NCBI GenBank assembly: GCA_028686565.1
Contig: JAQUBU010000137.1
Span: 1-6,349, forward strand
DNA from: Syntrophomonadaceae bacterium
Lineage (GTDB): Bacteria > Bacillota > Syntrophomonadia > Syntrophomonadales > Syntrophomonadaceae
DNA: 6,349 bases
Direction of reading: 5' to 3'
Shown here: positions 1 to 4,722 of the stretch, piece by piece
Numbering within the stretch: position 1 is the stretch's first letter
Layout: each line of letters starts with the position of its first letter
The notes under the pieces: generated by a model
Seen by the model: the letters and a program-made list of their open reading frames with translations, nothing else
Database searches by the model: none
Told to the model about the DNA's origin: nothing
Made by a program: the position numbers and the translations under genes

Positions 1-211
1 TAAACCAGGGCCAGGTTGCCGGTTTGAGATACCAGCTGCTGCGTGCACCATATATGTAACCTTCCAACTTTTTCATTACTGGTAAATCAGACAGATTCCA
101 GAAGGCAATAGTTGATTTGCGAGGCAATATTGAGCGTTCAACAACTATCCATAATCCTATAATCAGCGCTAGCAAAACAGCTAAAATTATTAATATTAAC
201 CAGGTTCCCAA
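1..211 (-). CDS. Membrane-anchored protein of unknown function, N-terminal part only
   Basis: Seen: an open frame on the minus strand runs from a TTG codon at 211 to the window edge without a stop (70 codons, 3' part missing). A good ribosome binding site, GGAGAGGAAGG (230-220), lies 8 nt before TTG. The ATG at 216-214 is closer to it but gives only MNWEPG and a stop, so TTG is chosen. Residues 3-24 are almost wholly hydrophobic (TWLILIILAVLLALIIGLWI), consistent with a signal anchor or single membrane helix. ERSILPRK (25-32) follows, so by the positive-inside rule the rest is probably cytoplasmic. After that comes an aromatic-rich soluble stretch containing LEGYIYGARSSWYLKPATW (49-67). I do not recognise the family. 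The gene is divergent from the ATPase operon, so it need not be functionally linked. Confidence that it is a real gene is good; its function is unknown. Confidence 0.75.
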   Translation of the reverse strand, partial: MGTWLILIILAVLLALIIGLWIVVERSILPRKSTIAFWNLSDLPVMKKLEGYIYGARSSWYLKPATWPWF

Positions 212-349
212 TTCATAATCCTTCCTCTCCAAAGCTCTAAAATATTATTATAATGCTTATTAAGCTTTAAACTATATTTTAGTATAAATCTCCATTTATT
301 TTAATCTGCGCCATGCTCTTTAGTAATAGTAAAAAATCGTTTTTAAATG

Positions 350-379
350 GTGATCTGAAGCAGTTTTATAGTATATAAT
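350..379 (+). promoter_or_regulatory. Candidate promoter of the ATPase operon (upstream)
   Basis: A perfect -10 hexamer TATAAT lies at 374-379. The best -35 at a usable distance is GTGATC (350-355, 18-nt spacer), which keeps only the central TGA of TTGACA. An A/T-rich stretch (328-347) just upstream could act as an UP element. Transcription from here would leave an mRNA leader of roughly 135 nt that includes the inverted repeat at 461-482. The support is sequence match only. Confidence 0.35.
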
Positions 380-428
380 GTAGATTAAGCTACCAACTAT
401 TGGTATATCGCGCCTTTTATTAGTAACC

Positions 429-457
429 TTTTCAATATTTTCGACTCGTTATATACA
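429..457 (+). promoter_or_regulatory. Candidate promoter of the ATPase operon (proximal)
   Basis: TTTTCA (429-434) and TATACA (452-457) are separated by exactly 17 nt and each match 4 of 6 bases of the sigma-A consensus. Initiation would fall near 464, inside the inverted repeat at 461-482, so that repeat could be an operator over the start point or a hairpin at the 5' end of the mRNA. This is weaker in its -10 than the upstream candidate but has better -35 and spacing; which one is used cannot be decided from sequence. Confidence 0.3.
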
Positions 458-460
458 TTA

Positions 461-482
461 ACTCCGAGCTTACGGACGGAGT
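461..482 (+). promoter_or_regulatory. Inverted repeat / leader hairpin before the ATPase gene
   Basis: ACTCCG (461-466) and CGGAGT (477-482) are perfect inverted copies around a 10-nt loop. A nested alternative, TCCG (463-466) with CGGA (473-476), is mutually exclusive with the outer stem. No T-run follows, so this is not a typical intrinsic terminator. It ends 28 nt before the ribosome binding site AGGTGA (511-516). It could be a protein binding site or an mRNA stem; no regulator is encoded in the window. Confidence 0.35.
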
Positions 483-522
483 AGTAATAATAAACTATGC
501 TAAATTAAGCAGGTGATTTTCA

Positions 523-2766
523 ATGCCAACTGCAAAACCTGATTCCAACCTGGATATAGCCATCTACAAAAACGGGTGGGAACATATCAATGATGAATTA
601 AAGCTCCTGGACCAGCGGATCCGCAAGCAAATCCAGGTACAACATTCATTGCAGGGTAATATGCAGTTCAATCAATTCAAAGGCTTGCTCATCACGGCAG
701 AAGAAATTGAATCTCTGTTGAATTATAGTGATTTACATGAAAATGAACGACACGAACTCAATTCTCTCAATGATCTAATTGCCTATATGGAACATTCCAT
801 ACAGTCAAGAATTCAAAAAAGCATGGCTAATGGTGTTTTTCTTCCTCTGGAATACTTAACTCGGGCTTTTGACCTTAATCACTTTGAAGCCAATTGTCTG
901 CTCCTGTGCCTGGCGGTTGAGTGTGATCGCAAATATGAGAAGCTTTACAGCTATCTGCAGGACGATGTAAATTGTAAATACCCAACTATAGATCTGGCCC
1001 TAAAATTATTATGCAACAACCAGACGGAAAGAGTTGCTGCACGGTTATCCTTTACACATAGTTCTCCATTAATGAAATACTTAATGCAAAACGATGATCA
1101 AGCTTATGAGAATGGGACAAGGCTCTTTAATCGCTTGCAATTGGACCGTCGTCTGGTACATTTTTTTCATAACCCGTTGGAAATTGATCCGCTCTTGCAT
1201 ACTTATACCCGTTTTTGCACCCCTGCCCGCCCCCTCGAACCCCTGCTTTTGGATCACGATATTCAACAGCGCTTACGAACATGGTGGGAAAGGGTCTTGA
1301 TTGCACCAAATGCAAGACAGCCATTAGCTGTATTAACAGGTCCATCGGGCTGTGGTAAGTGTTTTCAAGTCCAACACCTGTGTTCATACTTCCAGACGCC
1401 CTTGTTTATCATTGATCTTGCTCAAATGCCCGTTGTTGAAATTGAGTTCCAGCGAAGTTTGGTCAATATTGTTCGTGAGTGCCTGCTTTCAAATGCTGTT
1501 CCTTGTTTTCGCCATTTTGATACAATACTGACAGACATCTCCATTAACAATAAATCGATTGAAGATTTTGACTCAAAAAAAGCCGGTCGGATTGCTGACT
1601 TTATGGAAGCTTTGAAAGAATTATCGGCTCCATTATTTATTCTCTCATCAACATCATTTAAGCAACCTGATTTTACAATTAGTTTTTCACAAAATAAAAC
1701 TGATTTTAAATTACCTAATGAAATGGCCAGAAAAGAACTCTGGGAGATTTTCAGTAAAGAATACACAATGGCAGTTGATGTTGATTGGGGACAAATGGCC
1801 AGCAAATTTCGTTTTTCTCCGGGACAGATCAAAAATGCCCTGCTTCAGGCATATGAAAGCGGATTTGGACGCAGTGACGGTGAGGGAAGAATTACCTTGG
1901 AAGAACTCCACGCATCATGCTTTGCTCAGGGCAGACACTATCTGGGCAAGACGGCTGCTAAAATCAATACCGTTTATACTTGGCAGGAGTTAATTCTGCC
2001 AACTGATACGGTTGAGCTTCTAATGATGGCCTGCAATCAAATGAAAAACCGCCATATCGTTTTTGGAAAGTGGGGATTTGAAAAACGCCTGGCCTATGGC
2101 CGAGGACTTAGCATGCTGTTTTCCGGTCTGCCCGGTACGGGCAAGACTATGGCTGCTCAGGTGATTGCCAAAGAATTGAATCTCGAACTGTATAGAATTG
2201 ATCTGGCCCAGGTGGTCAGCAAATATATCGGGGAAACTGAGAAAAACCTGCGCCATGTTTTTCAGGAAGCTGAATCCAGCAATGCTATTCTATTCTTTGA
2301 CGAAGCTGATGCATTATTTGGCAAGCGTTCTCAAGTTAAGGATTCCCATGATCGATATGCTAATATTGAGATTGCCTATCTGCTGCAAAAGGTTGAAGAA
2401 TATGACGGAATTTCCATTCTAGCCACCAACTTGTCAAAGAATTTAGATGATGCATTTGTACGGCGTATCACTTTCATTATTGAATTCCCATTTCCGGATG
2501 CAGAATACCGCAAGAAAATATGGATTTCCATGTTTCCCGCCCAGACACCGCTGCATTCCGAAATTGACTTTGATTTTCTGTCCAGACGTTTCGAACTGGC
2601 CGGGGGCAATATTAAAAACATAGTGCTTTCGGCAGCTTTTTTAGCTGCCGAAGCCTGCGATTCGATACATATGAGTCATATTTTGCGAGCAACCAAATAC
2701 GAATATCAAAAAATTGGCCGTGTTCTGTTGCGTGAAGACCTTGGTGAGTATTACTATGAGTTATAA
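523..2766 (+). CDS. AAA+ ATPase with two ATPase modules, eCIS (Afp15-like) assembly ATPase type
   Basis: Seen: 747 aa. ATG is preceded by AGGTGA (511-516) at 6-nt spacing. Residues 1-240 form a helical N-terminal region, including a stretch near 118-165 (NCLLLCLAVECDRKYEKLYSYLQDD) that I associate with ATPases of phage-tail-like injection loci. The first ATPase module (about 245-445) has a damaged P-loop, GPSGCGKC (273-280), with Cys for Ser/Thr, and no recognisable Walker B acidic pair. The second (about 495-715) is intact: Walker A GLPGTGKT (535-542), Walker B ILFFDEAD (589-596), sensor 1 Asn636 in ILATN, arginine finger candidates Arg647/Arg648 and a sensor 2-like GGNIKNI (694-700). Known: Afp15/Pvc15-type ATPases act in the cytoplasm in assembly of contractile injection particles. 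Inferred: the same role here, because a DUF4255 gene follows 25 nt downstream, probably in one transcript. The AAA+ call is near certain; the injection-system role is likely but contextual. Confidence 0.9.
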   Translation: MPTAKPDSNLDIAIYKNGWEHINDELKLLDQRIRKQIQVQHSLQGNMQFNQFKGLLITAEEIESLLNYSDLHENERHELNSLNDLIAYMEHSIQSRIQKSMANGVFLPLEYLTRAFDLNHFEANCLLLCLAVECDRKYEKLYSYLQDDVNCKYPTIDLALKLLCNNQTERVAARLSFTHSSPLMKYLMQNDDQAYENGTRLFNRLQLDRRLVHFFHNPLEIDPLLHTYTRFCTPARPLEPLLLDHDIQQRLRTWWERVLIAPNARQPLAVLTGPSGCGKCFQVQHLCSYFQTPLFIIDLAQMPVVEIEFQRSLVNIVRECLLSNAVPCFRHFDTILTDISINNKSIEDFDSKKAGRIADFMEALKELSAPLFILSSTSFKQPDFTISFSQNKTDFKLPNEMARKELWEIFSKEYTMAVDVDWGQMASKFRFSPGQIKNALLQAYESGFGRSDGEGRITLEELHASCFAQGRHYLGKTAAKINTVYTWQELILPTDTVELLMMACNQMKNRHIVFGKWGFEKRLAYGRGLSMLFSGLPGTGKTMAAQVIAKELNLELYRIDLAQVVSKYIGETEKNLRHVFQEAESSNAILFFDEADALFGKRSQVKDSHDRYANIEIAYLLQKVEEYDGISILATNLSKNLDDAFVRRITFIIEFPFPDAEYRKKIWISMFPAQTPLHSEIDFDFLSRRFELAGGNIKNIVLSAAFLAAEACDSIHMSHILRATKYEYQKIGRVLLREDLGEYYYEL

Positions 2767-2786
2767 GAATATTACGATATATTAGT

Positions 2787-2803
2787 GGGAGGTGCTGAAC
2801 ATC
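2787..2803 (+). promoter_or_regulatory. Ambiguous translation start of the DUF4255 gene
   Basis: The strongest ribosome binding site, GGGAGG (2787-2792, or GGAGGTG 2788-2794), overlaps the GTG codon (2792-2794) that would normally be annotated as the start. The frame is closed upstream by TAG at 2783. Counting from GGAGGTG, the in-frame codon at normal distance (6-nt spacer) is ATC at 2801-2803. The next in-frame ATG lies 24 codons after the GTG, inside the conserved N-terminus, and can be excluded. Translation therefore starts at GTG with a poor site, at CTG (2795), or at a rare ATC codon. Confidence 0.5.
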
Positions 2804-3319
2804 GCTTCATATACTGCGATCGCCGATGCAGGAGCATCAATTGTAGAACTATTACGAGATACCATGACACCTGAACCAATTCCGTCACCTGACATGATAG
2901 GTTTATGTTCTCCAGCCGAAACCGGGGACTTGCAGCTTGGTTTATATCTCTATGCCCTAAAAGAAAATCGCGAATATCGCAGCTCGGATGGAGGACCAGT
3001 TCTGGCCCTGACCTTGTATTACATTCTGACGGCCTATTCCAATGCTGATATTCAGCAGCGATCCTATGACGAAAATTATATTTTAGGAGCTGCCATGCAG
3101 GTATTGCGCGAAAACAGTGTTATTGATAATGCCTATTTGCAAGGTTCTCTGGGACAGTCAAATGAGGCGATTAACATTCAGCATTACTTCCTGGCACCTG
3201 AGGAAATGCAAAAAGTTTGGATATTTCCCAATATACCTTATCGTACTTCAGTAGGCTATATGGTCTATCCGGTTATAATTGATACCGATGGTTTTATTCC
3301 AGCTCCCCGAACAAGATAA
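2792..3319 (+). CDS. DUF4255 / Pvc16-type protein, probable tail terminator (cap) of a contractile injection particle
   Basis: Seen: 175 aa from GTG (start uncertain, perhaps ATC at 2801). The order of conserved blocks fits the DUF4255 family: N-terminal YTAIADAGASIVELLRDTM (7-25), a central SPAETGDLQLGLYLYALKEN (40-59), ALTLYYILTAYS (71-82), YILGAAMQVLRENSVID (95-111), and a C-terminal PNIPYRTSVGYMVYPVIIDT (145-164). It has no signal peptide or membrane segment, so it is cytoplasmic until incorporated. Known: Afp16/Pvc16 N-terminal domains cap the inner tube and sheath of eCIS particles and set their length. The length, just under 180 aa, suits a single-domain member. It lies 25 nt after the ATPase and 33 nt before the beta-sandwich gene, so cotranscription is likely. 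Family assignment is confident from memory of the motifs; a role as cap of an actual particle is inference, because no tube or sheath gene is present here. Confidence 0.88.
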   Translation: MLNIASYTAIADAGASIVELLRDTMTPEPIPSPDMIGLCSPAETGDLQLGLYLYALKENREYRSSDGGPVLALTLYYILTAYSNADIQQRSYDENYILGAAMQVLRENSVIDNAYLQGSLGQSNEAINIQHYFLAPEEMQKVWIFPNIPYRTSVGYMVYPVIIDTDGFIPAPRTR

Positions 3320-3352
3320 TATCCTGAAATAACGAAAGTATAAGGAGATAAC

Positions 3353-4159
3353 ATGGATAACTTTATTACCTCAACATTGCGACTGGGCGAAAGAGTATCT
3401 CTGGTCTTATGGTTAATTGATCAATACACTGCTCTGGGAAGCAGTGAACCGGATATCTCCGTTTTTTTAAATGGACATCCTGCTGCTTTCCAGCGTAAAG
3501 CAGGGGGCTATCTGGTTTTTACCGAATTACCCAAAGAAACATATAAAATAAGAATAGAATCAAAACGCTATTTAAGTGAAGAATTTGAGCTTGATATTAA
3601 CGATCTCGATCCTGGTGAACCAGTTTTTTGGGTGGCATTAAAACCGGCACCTATTTATCAATTTAAACCTATTGCCACTTTGATACGGACATCGGTATTC
3701 GATGAAAACGGCCAGCCAGCTCCAGATGCTATACTTAATGCAATATTGCTTGATGACAATTGCGCCCGGGCCCGTTTGGGGAGACAGGGAGCAGTAACCG
3801 GAAATCAGGAACTGCTGCTGGTTGATGTCAATGGACCTGTAGCACCTGGTGATTTGCTGCTTATAAGAGTCAGCGAAAGCATAACCGGGGAAATTTGCGA
3901 AATGGCTGCTATGGGGGTAGGTGAAGCTGTTTATCAGATAAAAAATGCTTTGCTGGCAGACCACTCACGAGGTGAGCTTTTGATGCCTGTTGTTTCAACT
4001 CATGCTGATGAACGGGGTGAGGCAGTGCTTTACTTTCGCAACTTCCGCCAGCATGGCTGCGAAGTCTTGATAGAGGCAACTCATAATGGTCGTAAGCAGG
4101 AACGCAAAGTTCAACTGAAGTCCGGGATGTCACACATTCTGGAAAGGATTATAGTGTAA
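3353..4159 (+). CDS. Two-domain beta-sandwich protein (carboxypeptidase-regulatory-like) linked to eCIS genes
   Basis: Seen: 268 aa, ATG preceded by AAGGAG (3342-3347) at 5-nt spacing. Residues about 14-98 look like one beta-sandwich: alternating hydrophobic strands with ISVFLNGHPAAF (35-46), GGYLVFTELPKETYKIRIES (51-70) and FWVALKP (92-98). A second module (about 105-265) opens with IATLIRTSVFDENGQPAPDA (107-126), the usual layout of a CarboxypepD_reg-like or CnaB-like domain, and ends with THADERGEAVLYFRNF (216-231) and further strands. No signal peptide, membrane helix, catalytic motif or sortase signal is visible. Known: proteins with such domains occur beside DUF4255 genes in injection-system loci, with no settled function. 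Inferred: a structural, adaptor or fibre-like component acting with the two preceding gene products. It is the last gene of the apparent operon. The domain call rests on pattern only; the function is open. Confidence 0.75.
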   Translation: MDNFITSTLRLGERVSLVLWLIDQYTALGSSEPDISVFLNGHPAAFQRKAGGYLVFTELPKETYKIRIESKRYLSEEFELDINDLDPGEPVFWVALKPAPIYQFKPIATLIRTSVFDENGQPAPDAILNAILLDDNCARARLGRQGAVTGNQELLLVDVNGPVAPGDLLLIRVSESITGEICEMAAMGVGEAVYQIKNALLADHSRGELLMPVVSTHADERGEAVLYFRNFRQHGCEVLIEATHNGRKQERKVQLKSGMSHILERIIV

Positions 4160-4167
4160 AAAACAAG

Positions 4168-4284
4168 TTTAAGCATCAAAAGAAACTGCCGAGCAGTAAC
4201 TTTGCACCGCTGTATCAGTGCGGGGGATTTAAGCACCAGAAGAAACTGCGCAGTAATTTCAACATACTGCTGCAACGAGGCAAC
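4168..4284 (+). repeat. Imperfect tandem repeat of about 60 bp, two copies, with codon-like divergence
   Basis: Copy 1 spans 4168-4227 and copy 2 4228-4284. The first 36 nt of copy 1 align to 33 nt of copy 2 with four substitutions and one 3-nt gap. In the frame beginning at 4168 all four substitutions are third-position synonymous transitions (CAT/CAC, CAA/CAG, AAC/AAT, TTT/TTC), and the peptides read FKHQKKLPSSNF and FKHQKKLRSNF. Weaker matches continue (Leu, Gln and Gly at equal spacing), giving a 20/19-residue period. Each copy also contains a small inverted repeat, ACTGC-CGA-GCAGT (4185-4197) and ACTGCGCAGT (4245-4254). No start codon or ribosome binding site serves this frame, so it is not called a gene. 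It may be a relic of a repeat protein or part of a dispersed intergenic repeat. Confidence 0.7.
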
Positions 4285-4497
4285 GCCTCTTATAACCTGA
4301 CCTGTTTGGTTAATAGGAACCCGACCGATTGAAGAAGCGGGGGAGATATTTTCACCTCGTTACATAAGTTTGGCACTTGAAAGAAATTCATAGCTTTCTC
4401 GCGCCTGCTTCGTCGCTCAATGATACCATCTGCTCGGCTCGGCACTCTGTTCCCTGAGGCTGGTATCTCACATCGGGATATTAGCCTTTTCCTGTGG
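4285..4497. other. Gene-free stretch between the eCIS-like operon and the topB unit
   Basis: With the tandem repeat, this makes up most of the 377-nt gap 4160-4536. No ORF with a ribosome binding site is found. The frame used by the tandem repeat continues here, broken only by TGA at 4330 and TGA at 4378 before TAA at 4507. Possible secondary structure: a hairpin GAGGC-AAC-GCCTC (4277-4289), a weak GAAAG/CTTTC pair (4379-4383 and 4394-4398) and a long imperfect stem at 4422-4467. By eye it is richer in G and C than the other intergenic region. It matches no riboswitch or housekeeping RNA motif that I know. Confidence 0.5.
4422..4467 (+). other. Long imperfect stem-loop upstream of the topB promoter
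   Basis: GATACCA (4422-4428) pairs perfectly with TGGTATC (4461-4467). Inside it, GCTCGG (4432-4437) can pair with CCTGAGGC (4453-4460, one bulged G and one G-U pair), leaving a loop of about 15 nt. No T-run follows, so it does not look like an ordinary terminator, although it could help separate the two transcription units. It ends about 28 nt before the extended -10 at 4495. Confidence 0.4.
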
Positions 4498-4503
4498 TAT
4501 AAT
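4495..4503 (+). promoter_or_regulatory. Extended -10 promoter for the small basic protein and topB
   Basis: TGG directly before a perfect TATAAT (4498-4503) forms an extended -10 element (TGnTATAAT). No good -35 is seen 16-18 nt upstream, which such promoters can tolerate. The start point would be near 4510, leaving a short leader before AGGAGGA (4524-4530) and the ATG at 4537. It would drive both the 54-aa gene and topB. Confidence 0.5.
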
Positions 4504-4536
4504 AATTAACGGTAATAATATCTAGGAGGAAAAACC

Positions 4537-4701
4537 ATGGATGATAATAATAAAGATATAGAAATGATGCGCCAGCTAATTGAAAAAAAGAAGGAAAAAA
4601 GCGCCTCCCAGGGGAGTATTAAACAAGGACCGCAAGACCGAAACGGAACCAGCAAACCGGGAAACAAGAAGCAGAAAAAGGGTGGACTCCCGCCCAAGTA
4701 G
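4537..4701 (+). CDS. Small basic lysine-rich protein (54 aa) upstream of topB
   Basis: Seen: ATG with a near-perfect ribosome binding site, AGGAGGA (4524-4530), at 6-nt spacing and 54 codons ending in TAG. The N-terminal third (DDNNKDIEMMRQLIEKKKEK, 2-21) is charged and could form a helix. The rest is low in complexity and polar, with many Lys, Gly, Gln and Pro, ending KKQKKGGLPPK (44-54). There are no Cys, membrane segment or signal peptide. It lies 21 nt before topB and after a good promoter, so the two are probably cotranscribed. I do not recognise a family. The basic, disordered tail would suit nucleic-acid or ribosome binding, but that is only inference. The ribosome binding site makes it very likely that the gene is translated. 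Confidence 0.75.
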   Translation: MDDNNKDIEMMRQLIEKKKEKSASQGSIKQGPQDRNGTSKPGNKKQKKGGLPPK

Positions 4702-4722
4702 TCTTTGAATCGAGGTATTAAA

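Larger units (their letters stand above)
212..522. other. Divergent AT-rich intergenic region
   Basis: About 311 nt separate the minus-strand membrane gene from the ATPase gene. No convincing open reading frame with a ribosome binding site is seen. The region is rich in A/T runs, for example A5-TCG-T5 at 332-344. It has a short inverted repeat GCTTA-T-TAAGC (255-265), which could be an operator but is short enough to be chance. A TATAAT is present on each strand around 247-254; the minus-strand copy could be the -10 of the membrane gene, though no -35 is convincing. Plus-strand promoter candidates and a leader hairpin are listed separately. Confidence 0.6.

Noticed and set aside
1081..2621. 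Several open frames of 60-136 codons in other frames of the ATPase gene
   Set aside because: They lie wholly inside a well-supported gene, lack ribosome binding sites and show no recognisable protein features.
4158..4164. A AAA AAC slippery heptamer that might extend the beta-sandwich protein by frameshift into the tandem-repeat frame
   Set aside because: In the reading frame of that gene the run begins within its TAA stop codon, so ribosomes would terminate before slipping.
4168..4257. CRISPR-like array
   Set aside because: There are only two diverged copies, adjacent rather than separated by unique spacers, and no cas gene is present.
4277..4289. Hairpin GAGGC-AAC-GCCTC as an intrinsic terminator of the eCIS-like operon
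   Set aside because: The stem is only 5 bp and is followed by TTATAACC rather than a T-run; it lies more than 110 nt past the stop codon.
4420..4509. 29-codon ORF beginning ATG at 4420 before the topB promoter
   Set aside because: No ribosome binding site is present, it contains the long stem-loop, and its end overlaps the -10 element.
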